Assembly: GCF_015845845.1 (NCBI RefSeq)
Contig: NZ_LDIG01000076.1
Coordinates: forward strand, 1-64,000
Length of the DNA stretch: 64,000 nt
Source: Paenibacillus dendritiformis
GTDB taxonomy: Bacteria; Bacillota; Bacilli; Paenibacillales; Paenibacillaceae
Direction: 5' to 3'
Shown: positions 42,406 to 50,781 of the stretch, in pieces
How positions within the stretch are numbered: position 1 is the first letter of the stretch
Layout: every line of letters begins with the position of its first letter
Translations under genes and position numbers: made by a program
Notes under the pieces: generated by a model
The model's input: the letters and a program-made list of their open reading frames with translations, nothing else
The model's database searches: none
What the model was told of the DNA's origin: nothing

Positions 42406-43722
42406 CTATCCTTGGAGATCTGATTGCTGGCGTTCCATCCGGAGGGATGGATTGCGGCCCGCGAAGAACCCTTCCTTCATCGCATCGGTGGTCGGCAAGC
42501 TCCGCGAGACGGTATCGAACGACCAGTAGAGCCCGACGGCCGCCACGGCCAATCCGCAGGAAGCGATGACTGCGGCGCTGGGCAGCAGCGTGCCGAGGCT
42601 GCCGCCGAGCAGGCTTCCGATCGGGGAGGCGATTCCGCTTAACCCGGAAGCCGACGCGAAGACAACGCCCAATTGGCGCTGCGGCACTCCTTTTTGAATG
42701 ACGGTGTTGATCAGGACATTGACGGCTCCGCCGGGAAACCAAGCCAATCCGTAGAGGAGAACGGTAAGCCATGCCCAGGGGCTGAATACGCTCAGCGACC
42801 ATAAGATTCCGCATGACAGATAGGCGATGGAATACAGGAAGCCTAGCCGAAGGCGCTCCAGCTTCAAATAAGGCGAGCATATGGCGCCGATCAGACTGCA
42901 GAGCGCTTGCACCGTGAGCAGGATGCCATAAATGCCGGGGCCTCCAATCTGGCTGCTAAAAGCCGGCAGGAGACTGAAGGTCGCTCCGCCGGCGGCATTA
43001 ATGGCGATGACCCCGAGGAGAAGCCGGGAGAGGGGCGTGCCCACCAGAAGCCGGATGCCTTCTCGCATGTCGGATATATATTTTTCCACTGGATGAGAGG
43101 CTGAATTCGGCTCCGTCCGCAGATTTCTTTCATCGGTTGCGGAAGCCTCTTCGGATGGGGGAATCCGAATCTGCGCGAAGAGAAGGGCTCCAATGAAGAA
43201 GCCGACCGAATTCCAGAGATACAGCGAGATCGCCCCGAGCAGTACGATTAGCGCGCCTGACAATGCATTGCAGGCGACTTCCATGCCCTGATAGGCAATC
43301 GAGAACAAGGAGTTGCCCTGGGTGAGATGCTTCTTCTCTACCAATCTGGACAGTGCTGATAATTGCGCGGGATAGACCCACATATTGCATGCGGACAATA
43401 TCGGCGTAATGGTGAGCGCCAGGCCAACGCTCAAAAATCCGCCATACGCCGCCAGCGGAACGATGAGCAGCAAAATGCCCTGCAGGAGCTGAGTGTATAC
43501 GAGAATGCTCCGAATAGGGAGGCGGTCGATGATGGGCCCGGACAGAAGCTGAATCAGTCTGGGAATCAGGGATAAAAATCCCGCCAGCCCCGTATACAGC
43601 GTGGAGCCGCCCAAGTCATACACCAGCCACATCGCTGCCACGGCATAGAGGCTGTCTCCGATGTTCGTCAAGATGCGCCCCGCGAACATAAGCGTGAAAT
43701 TCCGGTTTTGAAAAATGTCCAA
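42406..43722 (-). CDS. MFS efflux transporter (MefA/EntS-like), 438 aa
   Basis: A twelve-helix MFS_3-type permease: FMFAGRILTNIGDSLYAVAAMWLV-like first helix (read LMFAGRILTNIGDSLYAVAA), SGPIIDRLPIRSILVYT as motif A analogue, AIAYQGMEVACNALSGALI mid-region and a C-terminal half with GLAWFPGGAVNVLINTVIQ. The family exports macrolides, siderophores and similar compounds. The start at 43722 lies 35 bases downstream of an ArsR-like regulator gene in the same direction, so the two form an operon. Confidence 0.88.
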   Translation of the reverse strand: MDIFQNRNFTLMFAGRILTNIGDSLYAVAAMWLVYDLGGSTLYTGLAGFLSLIPRLIQLLSGPIIDRLPIRSILVYTQLLQGILLLIVPLAAYGGFLSVGLALTITPILSACNMWVYPAQLSALSRLVEKKHLTQGNSLFSIAYQGMEVACNALSGALIVLLGAISLYLWNSVGFFIGALLFAQIRIPPSEEASATDERNLRTEPNSASHPVEKYISDMREGIRLLVGTPLSRLLLGVIAINAAGGATFSLLPAFSSQIGGPGIYGILLTVQALCSLIGAICSPYLKLERLRLGFLYSIAYLSCGILWSLSVFSPWAWLTVLLYGLAWFPGGAVNVLINTVIQKGVPQRQLGVVFASASGLSGIASPIGSLLGGSLGTLLPSAAVIASCGLAVAAVGLYWSFDTVSRSLPTTDAMKEGFFAGRNPSLRMERQQSDLQG

Positions 43723-43757
43723 TACAATCCCTCCACGTTATGGCACTCGGACGCCAA

Positions 43758-44255
43758 TCAAGACTTCTGCTCCGTTGACACCACTTTCACGCCAATCGCG
43801 AACTCTTGACTATTGTCTTCATGATTATCCGCCGTCTTCTGCACCCACTGCTCCAGCAAAGAACGAAATTCGGACACCAGCTCCTCCCGCTGAGCGGGCG
43901 ATAGATACAAGCGGAGGCTGAGCAGGGTACGGGATACGTCATCCAGATCTTGCGCCAGCGCCGGGTCGTTGAATTGAGCGCCTTCCGAGCTGTACCATTT
44001 GGCCTTCGCCTTGTAATACTTTTCGATAATTCCGCCCGCCGACTGGGTATCCACCAGATCGATCAGCCCGCCTTCATACAGCTTCTGGATATGGTAGTGA
44101 ATGCTGCCGGGCGTCTGCTTCAGTTCATCGGCCACCTGCTTCGCTGTCTTGGGTTTGTCCTGAAGGACGGCAATAATCTTGATTCGCTTGGCGTTGCCAA
44201 GCAGCTTGGATTGTTCGACCGAAATCGGAAGAGAGGACTGCGGTGTGAAGTCCAT
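43758..44255 (-). CDS. ArsR-type winged-helix regulator, 165 aa
   Basis: The HTH (SVEQSKLLGNAKRIKIIAVL, KTAKQVADELKQTPGSIHYH) is of the HTH_20/ArsR type, followed by a helical region (PALAQDLDDVSRTLLSLRLY) like that of YdfH/PadR-related pump regulators. The start is ATG 44255 with AAGGAGG at nine bases; the frame extends upstream without a site. It is cotranscribed with the MFS pump at 42406 and is its probable repressor, likely relieved by the pump substrate. Confidence 0.88.
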   Translation of the reverse strand: MDFTPQSSLPISVEQSKLLGNAKRIKIIAVLQDKPKTAKQVADELKQTPGSIHYHIQKLYEGGLIDLVDTQSAGGIIEKYYKAKAKWYSSEGAQFNDPALAQDLDDVSRTLLSLRLYLSPAQREELVSEFRSLLEQWVQKTADNHEDNSQEFAIGVKVVSTEQKS

Positions 44256-44814
44256 TGATGGGAACCTCCTTAATGAAATGGAATAGCCGAGCAACATATT
44301 TTGGATAATCTAATTATTTAGTTCATTCTAAAAAATTAGATCGATATGCAAATCATACTATCCTATGTGGCATGTTTTGTAAATACTGAAGTTTGCTCAG
44401 GAGGCAATCGATGCCTTTTAACGTATCAGTTCATTGCGTTATTGCATAGACTTGAAATAATTATGAACTCATGATATTTTGAGGTTTGATTATACAAATT
44501 AAGGGATTTATTCCTGCTGTTTTCTTGAAGAGAGGGATGCGATGCCAAGTTTTATATTCCAAGCTCACAGAAAACGTTAAAGTACAAGGTTTAATTTCCG
44601 CTTACATCTCAAAATTTTTCTGACCTCAGAATGAGCCAACGCCAAAATCAGATAGTAACATCTAAAAACTTCTAATTTCCTGTGTATTCACTCTCCAAGC
44701 CACTTCATGCTTCTGGGTTTAGAACATCTAAAAACACTCTTCATAGCCTAAGACCGTGATAATATTTCGTCTCATTAAACAAACGATTCAAAATTAAAAA
44801 GGAGGTAGTTAGAA
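44256..44814. other. AT-rich gene-free region at the start of an AT-rich island
   Basis: No gene is supported. Base composition drops sharply from the GC-rich flank. AACATCTAAAAAC is directly repeated (near 44657 and 44725). A promoter for the gene at 44815 is expected near 44755-44775, but no pair of hexamers stands out. The region may be the junction of a transferred segment. Confidence 0.4.
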
Positions 44815-45567
44815 GTGAAAAAATTTATGAAAATAACAATTGGTATGTTACTAACTGTGTTTATGGTTAGTAATATCTATATTGGTGTGGATGCGTATGC
44901 AACTACAGGCTATGGCCTACCAAGCAAACATGAATTTTTGAATATGGTAAAAAATGATGCTCATTATATTCACTACAAAGATAAATTAATTACTGCTGTA
45001 CCGAAAGTAGTGAATTACCTACGCGATGAAAATAATGCACCGTACGGGTATATTGCTCAGTTCGAATTTGAGTATGGGTATAAAGTAAATGAAACAATCC
45101 AATTAGCTTCGTTATTGACATTTATTTATGATGAAAAGAAAAAGGAAATTGAAACTGTGATTATTGATTATAGTAAAGCGTATTCGGATGGGAAAATATA
45201 TATAAGAGACAATATCGGAAATGTCCTCTATTCTTACGTACTTAATGAAAATGATACTCTAAAAAAATACCTTTCCACACTTACTGAAGAAGTTGAGGAA
45301 TTAAAAAAAATGAAAGAAACAACTGGTTATGAATCTACCTTAGCAAATCGAATCTGTTGGACGTGTACAAAATATGAGAACCGCGGAGATGATTATGATA
45401 GTAAATGTTCTTTATTGATTGGAACAGCATGTTCATTTGGAGATAAAGTACCTATATATGGAAGAATTTTATGTGCTGGAGCCTTAATTGTAGGGTGTTA
45501 TATTCCACCATATAAGGTTTGTGTTGATGGATACTGGGGAGACATATGCCCCGAAACTGAACTGTAA
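44815..45567 (+). CDS. Secreted cysteine-rich protein with halocin-C8-like C-terminal domain, 250 aa
   Basis: The GTG start at 44815 follows AAAGGAGGT. A signal peptide (MKKFMKITIGMLLTVFMVSN ... GVDAYA) precedes ~160 residues of unremarkable beta/alpha sequence. The last ~75 residues hold eight cysteines: CWTC, then KCSLLIGTAC, then VPIYGRILCAGALIVGC, then VCVDGYWGDIC. The segment IP/VP-x-x-G-x-x-C-x-G-x-x-x-x-x-C matches halocin C8 closely (IPVAGLSCLGFVEIVC in that peptide). Halocin C8 is released from the C-terminus of a precursor whose N-terminal part confers immunity, so the same layout is inferred. GC content is very low compared with the flanks, indicating transfer. Confidence 0.6.
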   Translation: MKKFMKITIGMLLTVFMVSNIYIGVDAYATTGYGLPSKHEFLNMVKNDAHYIHYKDKLITAVPKVVNYLRDENNAPYGYIAQFEFEYGYKVNETIQLASLLTFIYDEKKKEIETVIIDYSKAYSDGKIYIRDNIGNVLYSYVLNENDTLKKYLSTLTEEVEELKKMKETTGYESTLANRICWTCTKYENRGDDYDSKCSLLIGTACSFGDKVPIYGRILCAGALIVGCYIPPYKVCVDGYWGDICPETEL

Positions 45568-45578
45568 AATAACGATTA

Positions 45579-45624
45579 AGAATAAGTAGAAACAGATGTA
45601 TTTTTATCTGTTTCTACTTATTCT
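45579..45624. terminator. Strong bidirectional-type terminator after the halocin-like gene
   Basis: A 19-bp perfect stem: AGAATAAGTAGAAACAGAT (45579-45597) with ATCTGTTTCTACTTATTCT (45606-45624), and an eight-base loop. Confidence 0.9.
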
Positions 45625-45693
45625 GTATAATCCACTTATATGTATAATGGAAGTGGGGATTTGATAAAAATCTTCTCAAAAAGGGAGAGCAAC

Positions 45694-45972
45694 ATGAATA
45701 TTCGAGAAATGGCGCAGTCCATTGTTATCCACGGCTTTTTAGGTTATTTGTGGGTTCTTTTCATCACTCATATCGTAAACGTTGCGAATTCAATGGACTA
45801 TATGATAGCACGATCTCTTCTCATCCTGGCAGGTACACTTTTGTTTTGGTGGATCGTTAACCGGATTACTCCATTTCACAGTTATAAATTTACGCACCCT
45901 GCCAAAATCGCAGGTATTATCTCCTTTGTCTTGGTTGTCTTGCTGCAAGTGTTCGGACTCACTATTGTATAA
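45694..45972 (+). CDS. Small three-helix membrane protein, 92 aa
   Basis: ATG 45694 has GGGAG about seven bases upstream. The frame has about three hydrophobic segments: IHGFLGYLWVLFITHIVNVA, MIARSLLILAGTLLFWWIVN and IAGIISFVLVVLLQVFGLTI. No family is recognised. It lies just after the halocin-like gene, with its own promoter-like TATAAT elements near 45630-45650, and could be an accessory immunity or unrelated membrane protein. It is somewhat AT-rich. Confidence 0.7.
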   Translation: MNIREMAQSIVIHGFLGYLWVLFITHIVNVANSMDYMIARSLLILAGTLLFWWIVNRITPFHSYKFTHPAKIAGIISFVLVVLLQVFGLTIV

Positions 45973-45995
45973 ACCGGCCGGAAAATCCTCAAAAA

Positions 45996-46025
45996 AAAGA
46001 GACGATCGCACTAGATCGTCTCTTT
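45996..46025. terminator. Terminator between convergent genes
   Basis: AAAGAGACGAT (45996-46006) and ATCGTCTCTTT (46015-46025) form an 11-bp stem with adjacent A and T runs, for the membrane protein gene and the HAD gene on the other strand. Confidence 0.85.
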
Positions 46026-46056
46026 GGCCGTCTTTTTGATCATACTGCATCCCGGT

Positions 46057-46836
46057 TCAATTCGATGCCATCAATGGATGCCGTGCGGCGAGCTCCTGAA
46101 TCTTGGCGATAATGCGCGCTTCATCGTCTCCCTGTAGCGGAATGTCTTCCGTCGCATAGGCGGCCAGCTCCGGATGATGGCCGATCATGACCGCATGTCC
46201 GGCCGTCCGGAACATCGGGATATCATTCGCATCGTTGCCGAAGGCGATGTAGCGGCCTTCCTTGACGCCGAGGCGCTGGAGCGCGTTCCATTTATGAATA
46301 TTCGGCGGGCTGAGATCGATGACGTCCTCGTGGCGGTGACGATGCACGACGACCCCGAGGCGGGACAGCTTTTCCGCCAGACCTTCCATATCGCGAGCGG
46401 ATAGAATCAGAATTTTTACTATCGTCTTCAGCTCTTCGAGGGCAATGCAGCGCGCCAGCCGGGACGGGTCGAGATTGTTCCGAATCGGATGGTCGTCCGG
46501 ACCGGTATAAGCATAGTCCCAGTCGCTATCGATGAGATAGGCGGCTTCATGCTCGGCGATAAGCGCGAGCAGCGCCGAAGCCTGCTCCGCCGTGAAGGCT
46601 TCGGTGTGCACGACCCTGCCGTTCTTGGCGATCATGGAGCCGTTCCCCCCGATAAGCGAACCGCCATGAAGAGATTCAGGCAGCACAGGCAGCATATCCC
46701 GAATCGGGCGGGCGGAGGCGAAGATCACTTCATGGCCCGCTTGGCGCAAGCCCTCCAGACATTGCACAATCGGGTCCGTCAGCGGCTTCCCGCGGAAGCA
46801 TATGGTACCATCCAAATCAAACACGAATTGCAACAA
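46057..46836 (-). CDS. HAD-superfamily phosphatase, Cof type, 259 aa
   Basis: The catalytic aspartates are D7 and D9 in FVFDLDGT (motif I); motif II is the S in FASARPIRDM; motif III/IV is KWNALQRLGV and FGNDANDIPMF, with the Asp pair in GNDAND. A C2-type cap lies between ~85 and 180. Cof/YidA-like HADs hydrolyse sugar phosphates, FMN or similar; the substrate is unknown. The start is TTG 46836 with AGGGG at six bases, agreeing with the family N-terminus. Monocistronic. Confidence 0.9.
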   Translation of the reverse strand: MLQFVFDLDGTICFRGKPLTDPIVQCLEGLRQAGHEVIFASARPIRDMLPVLPESLHGGSLIGGNGSMIAKNGRVVHTEAFTAEQASALLALIAEHEAAYLIDSDWDYAYTGPDDHPIRNNLDPSRLARCIALEELKTIVKILILSARDMEGLAEKLSRLGVVVHRHRHEDVIDLSPPNIHKWNALQRLGVKEGRYIAFGNDANDIPMFRTAGHAVMIGHHPELAAYATEDIPLQGDDEARIIAKIQELAARHPLMASN

Positions 46837-47329
46837 AATCCCCTCATTTCCACAGATGTAAATCTAATATGATGATAGATGTAACATAACGTTTTCTTGA
46901 ATTTCCCGCTTTCATCCAGTAGCATAATCATTATCGCAGAAAAGAGAGCTTCTCTCAATTCGTCGGCGACACGATGTGACGCGATTCTATCAATTACAAC
47001 ATTTTCTTCCTATTACGATAACTCCACAAGATAAAACCCGCAGCGTTCCCATCCATCTAGCGTTGCTTCCATACATAGATACGGCCGTTCCCCTCTGCAT
47101 CTATCAGCGGCAAAGGGGGAGAATTCTCCTAGTCTGTTTCTATTCGTACCTTAGTTTATATATAGGTGTTTGGAGAAGTATCCAGATTATACGGACAGAC
47201 CGTAGAACGTTCGTTATTTGAATATAAGTAAATATTTGAAAATTTAAAGAAGGATTGGCTCTCTTTTTGTAGAATTATTGCGAAATGGGGCAAAATGGCG
47301 AAACCAAGAGAAACGTGTAGGGGTGTGCG
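46837..47329. other. Gene-free divergent intergenic region
   Basis: No credible gene is seen; a 60-80-codon frame here has no supported start or protein-like composition. TGGCGAA at 47296-47302, close to the kinase start, weakly resembles the Spo0A box (TGNCGAA). No strong promoter pair is evident. The last ~130 bases before the kinase are A+T-rich. Confidence 0.35.
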
Positions 47330-49219
47330 ATGAGTGTGCGAAGATACATAACCGTTTTCTTCTTATTCCTGGTGCTGTTCGGGTGGCTTATGGACCCTGC
47401 CATCGCCCGAGCGGAGCCGGAGCCGCAGAGCATCAAGCTGCACGAATGGGAAGTGATGTGGGAGACGAGTCCCAGGACGTGGGAGGACATCGCTTCCGCC
47501 CGGGAAGGCTGGGAGAAGGTCGATAGCAGGAAATCGATTCCGAAGCTGCCGGAGGGCGTGAACTCGGCATGGATTCGGATTCGGTTGCCGGAGTTGGATA
47601 AAGATCAACCAGCGCTTTATATTGGGAAATTGTACGCGAAGACACTAGATGTATGGGGAAGCGACGGCAGAAGGCTATTCCATGATTCAAGGGATTACTT
47701 TCACGATATTTATCATGTCTTTGTTCCACTGGAGCCAGAATACAGTACGGTATTTATTCATACAACTGCCGATAAGGGAAGAGTCGGGATTCAAGTTCCA
47801 GTCATTATTGGTGAGTACCAACCGCTTCAAGTGAAATATGTTAAGGAAGGGCTTACGGAGATAGTTATTGGCAGCAGCCTGATACTTATTGCTTTCATTA
47901 TGTTTGTATGTGCAATTTTTCTGCGCGGAATCGAGCTGCCAAGCTGGCTATCCTTAACGCTTGTTATCTTTTCCCTAGGCATAGTGACGATAACATACTC
48001 AAAGTTCACCTATTCGTTTTTCAGAGAGTGGGGGCATTTGAGCGTTAGATTTTTTGATCTAGCAATGATGGTATTGTTTCCTAGCTTGACCTATTTCTTT
48101 ATGAAATTTTTGGGAAGCGGTCCTTATAAAATCATTCTTAGATTTTTTATATTCCAAGTTTGTTATTCGGTTATCTGGTTCCTTTTATTTTTGTATTTTT
48201 TCGAAATCAAGAAGGATGATTCCCATCGGATTTATACGTTATTTTCAATACATATATTTAGTATTTATATGATTATCCTGTTTATCTTATTGTTGATTTT
48301 CTCAATTAGCCACGCCATTCGCAAGAACAAGGATGCAATCTTGTTTACACTTGGTTTCAGCTTGTTCTCTATTATGGCAGTGGGTGAAGTTAGTTGGTAC
48401 ACTTTTATATCGAGGGAATATGAACTACATTTATGGAAGTGGGGGGTTGTCTGTTTTGTTGTGTGTCTCATTCATATACTGGGACGAAGAATTGCAGAAA
48501 ATCACCGACGTGTAATTTTCTATGCGAAGGAACTGGAATTATTTAATGGCAAATTACAGCAGTCAGAGAAGATGGAAATATTAAGCGAGTTGGCCGCATC
48601 CGTTGCGCATGAAGTACGGAATCCCCTTCAGGTAACCCGTGGATTTCTTCAGTTGCTCAGCGGCAAGACAGGAACGAAGGAACAGGAATATTTGAATCTT
48701 GCCTTGACCGAACTGGATCGGGCATCCGAGATTATTACCGATTTCTTGACGTTCGCGAAGCCGGAGTTGGACGAGATTCATATTCTCGATGTAGCTGATG
48801 AGCTGAAGCATATCGAGGGCATCTTGATGCCGATGGCGACAATGCATGGGGGTGCGATCGAATTGGATGCTGATCCGAATCTCCAGATTCAGGGAAACTC
48901 GTCCAAGTTCAAGCAAGCCTTTATTAATATGATTAAAAACAGCATTGAGGCGTTCACCGAGAAAGGACTGATTCGGGTCAAGGCTCACGAGCGGGAAGGG
49001 CGGGTTATTATCCGAATTGAGGATAATGGCATCGGCATGAACGAGGAGGAGTTGAAGCGGCTTGGCGAGCCATACTTTTCGAACAAGACGAAAGGGACCG
49101 GGCTCGGCCTAATGGTTACTTTCCGCATTATTGAAGTAATGCAGGGGAAAATGCATATCAAGAGCGAGAAGGGCGTTGGTACCGTCATTACCGTCTCTTT
49201 TCCTTCTGTTTCAAGATAA
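47330..49219 (+). CDS. Membrane sensor histidine kinase, KinB/7TMR-DISM-like, 629 aa (paralogue 1)
   Basis: Signal-like N-terminus (to ARA), an extracytoplasmic domain ~28-175 of the 7TMR-DISM extracellular type (EVMWETSPRTWEDIASAREG), then seven or so helices (~180-395) and a cytoplasmic kinase. The phosphoacceptor is H427 in SVAHEVRNPLQVTRGFLQLL, a motif shared with KinB/KinA/KinC-type sporulation kinases; the ATPase region has NSSKFKQAFINMIKNSIEA, EDNGIGMN and KGTGLGLMV. It is not a ComP-type (HisKA_3) kinase. A close paralogue lies at 50782. The membrane half is lower in GC than that of the paralogue. No response regulator adjoins, consistent with an orphan kinase feeding Spo0F. Confidence 0.9.
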   Translation: MSVRRYITVFFLFLVLFGWLMDPAIARAEPEPQSIKLHEWEVMWETSPRTWEDIASAREGWEKVDSRKSIPKLPEGVNSAWIRIRLPELDKDQPALYIGKLYAKTLDVWGSDGRRLFHDSRDYFHDIYHVFVPLEPEYSTVFIHTTADKGRVGIQVPVIIGEYQPLQVKYVKEGLTEIVIGSSLILIAFIMFVCAIFLRGIELPSWLSLTLVIFSLGIVTITYSKFTYSFFREWGHLSVRFFDLAMMVLFPSLTYFFMKFLGSGPYKIILRFFIFQVCYSVIWFLLFLYFFEIKKDDSHRIYTLFSIHIFSIYMIILFILLLIFSISHAIRKNKDAILFTLGFSLFSIMAVGEVSWYTFISREYELHLWKWGVVCFVVCLIHILGRRIAENHRRVIFYAKELELFNGKLQQSEKMEILSELAASVAHEVRNPLQVTRGFLQLLSGKTGTKEQEYLNLALTELDRASEIITDFLTFAKPELDEIHILDVADELKHIEGILMPMATMHGGAIELDADPNLQIQGNSSKFKQAFINMIKNSIEAFTEKGLIRVKAHEREGRVIIRIEDNGIGMNEEELKRLGEPYFSNKTKGTGLGLMVTFRIIEVMQGKMHIKSEKGVGTVITVSFPSVSR

Positions 49220-49223
49220 ATAT

Positions 49224-49259
49224 AAAAGAAGAGGGCTCTCCGGAGCGCCTCTTCTTTTT
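49224..49259. terminator. Terminator between kinase 1 and the precursor-peptide gene
   Basis: AAAAGAAGAGG (49224-49234) and CCTCTTCTTTT (49248-49258) form an 11-bp stem with A and T runs on both sides, suitable for both convergent genes. Confidence 0.85.
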
Positions 49260-49270
49260 ACTGTTATCAG

Positions 49271-49513
49271 TTACCAAATACTCTTTCTCGCTGTTGAAGT
49301 AGTTTTCATAACCTCCACCGGATTCGGAGGAATCACCAGTACATATTGGTTCGGAGACTCTTCTACCGTAGTCAATTGAATATGGTCAGGAATCGAAATG
49401 TCTAATAATTCCTTGATGGCGGACTTTGGATCAGCAAGCAGCTTCTCTTTGAACGTGGCGTCTTCCCATGCTCTTTGGATGATTTGGTTCATATGCATTT
49501 GATTAATAGACAT
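49271..49513 (-). CDS. NHLP-type leader precursor peptide with C-terminal Trp, 80 aa
   Basis: ATG 49513 has GGAGGG at about eight bases. Residues ~12-65 resemble the nitrile-hydratase-alpha-like leader (NHLP) of RiPP precursors: IIQRAWEDATFKEKLLADPK, then AIKELLDISIPDHIQ, then NQYVLVIPPNP. After VIPPNP remain only 15 residues, VEVMKTTSTARKSIW, which would be the core; the last residue is Trp. There is no double-Gly cleavage site. It is the second gene after a class I isoprenoid synthase on the same strand, the order seen in comQ-comX, where ComX is prenylated on a Trp near its end. Whether this peptide is prenylated is inference. Confidence 0.65.
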   Translation of the reverse strand: MSINQMHMNQIIQRAWEDATFKEKLLADPKSAIKELLDISIPDHIQLTTVEESPNQYVLVIPPNPVEVMKTTSTARKSIW

Positions 49514-49589
49514 AAAACGTATCCCTCCATATTTGTAGAATCAGAAGATTATAGGTAGATTACCATTGATAGATTCCGACCCACCAGTT

Positions 49590-50525
49590 CTATTTTGCTA
49601 GATTAGACAATATATATGAAAATCCGCCCGACTTCAGCTTATTTCTTTCTTCATATATGTACTCCGCATCTTGCCTTAGACTATCAACCATCGCCTGATG
49701 GAAGGCGAGCAGGTGCGGAGAGGCGACAGACAGCCGCTGGAGCCGGGCATGGTGTTCTGTCGCGATGGCAGCATAGCCCTGCAAGGCGTCGGACACCGTG
49801 ATGGCCTGGCGCACCACGTCGGGCGTCAACGGAGCGCCGGAAGGCCGGTTCGTCATGGAACGGATCCAGGACAATAGAGAATTGTAGCTCCCTTCCCGCA
49901 AATCCTTCTCCCAGTCCTCTGCATCATCGGACATTTGCAGCGTGACGAGCACAGTCTCTACCGCGGCCGTGATGTCGGTCAGCAAATGATCCGTTCCGCC
50001 AAGATAAGCGGCACCGACGGCGGACAGCTTGACGGGCGACGCTTTGTGCGCGATTTTAAGCCGCTCGCTTAGGAAGAAGTCCTTCTCCTGCTCCATGCTG
50101 ACGGCGTCGGCCCATTCGGCGCTGTAGCGGTTGAAGGCATGCCAGAACGGCGAGAAAGCAGGGAATAGTTCACGGTAAACCCTTTCATATTCGATGTAGC
50201 ACAGATGTCCGAGCGCTAATGTCTTATGCCACCCTCTCTGCTCAGGGCTATCCATGACATCATCCAGCAAGCAATAGTGCAGCATCATGAAGACACCGGC
50301 CAGTCCCAATCGGCGGCAGTCACTTCTCTTGGCCCCGGTTGCCTCCTGAAGCCAGAATGGAAGCAAATAGCAGATATAGTTACTGGACTCAGTAAGCAGC
50401 GGGTTGGACTTTTCCAAATAATGAAGGCCCATCTCCTGCAACGGTGCCGGGAACGATGAGATAAGGCGCGCCGCCTCTGCAAATATCGCCTCCAAATCAT
50501 CCTTGTAATCGTCGAACCATTCCAT
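49590..50525 (-). CDS. Class I isoprenoid (terpene/prenyl) synthase, 311 aa
   Basis: The first Asp-rich motif is DDVMD at 88-92 (MLHYCLLDDVMDSPEQ); the second metal-binding motif is DDAEDWEKDLREGSYN at 200-215 (the D-D-x-x-D and N-S/T-E-like element). These bind Mg-diphosphate in all-alpha class I enzymes such as polyprenyl synthases, terpene cyclases and ComQ. Length matches that fold. GGAGG lies before ATG 50525. It is followed by the NHLP precursor gene 76 bases later. Two candidate jobs: prenylation of that peptide, or formation of a free terpenoid. It is divergent from kinase 2. Confidence 0.8.
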   Translation of the reverse strand: MEWFDDYKDDLEAIFAEAARLISSFPAPLQEMGLHYLEKSNPLLTESSNYICYLLPFWLQEATGAKRSDCRRLGLAGVFMMLHYCLLDDVMDSPEQRGWHKTLALGHLCYIEYERVYRELFPAFSPFWHAFNRYSAEWADAVSMEQEKDFFLSERLKIAHKASPVKLSAVGAAYLGGTDHLLTDITAAVETVLVTLQMSDDAEDWEKDLREGSYNSLLSWIRSMTNRPSGAPLTPDVVRQAITVSDALQGYAAIATEHHARLQRLSVASPHLLAFHQAMVDSLRQDAEYIYEERNKLKSGGFSYILSNLAK

Positions 50526-50648
50526 ATTACCGTCCTCCTGGGTCGAAATCGGGTCTACTCCTGGATCCGCTGCGACAAAATTCCTGCATTGTTAGTACCC
50601 CTATTATAGAAGCCATCAATCATCGTAGCAACAACATAAGAAACAGAA

Positions 50649-50717
50649 TGTCGAAAAACAAAAGCAGCACAAGGGATTCATGGCGGATAGAGCAGGAAAT
50701 TAGCGATAACTGTCGAA
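50649..50717 (+). promoter_or_regulatory. Two Spo0A-box-like sites in the divergent isoprenoid synthase-kinase region
   Basis: TGTCGAA occurs at 50649-50655 and 50711-50717, the 0A-box core (TGNCGAA). Two copies in a 256-bp intergenic region exceed chance expectation, although single copies elsewhere in the window are at background frequency. They lie ~65 and ~130 bp upstream of kinase 2 and ~125-190 bp upstream of the isoprenoid gene. Confidence 0.4.
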
Positions 50718-50781
50718 ATAGTGCCTGTGTAGGCTTGCGGCTCACAATCGCATTACAAATTGGAACGGACAGAGGTGCCTC

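Noticed and set aside
46976-47221. 81-codon ORF in the 46.8-47.3 kb gap
   Set aside because: It has no ribosome binding site, shows no protein-like pattern, and is located in intergenic AT-rich DNA.
47330-49219. Naming the flanking kinases ComP
   Set aside because: They have HisKA/KinB-type H-box sequences and DISM-type sensors, not the HisKA_3 domain of ComP, and no ComA-like regulator follows.
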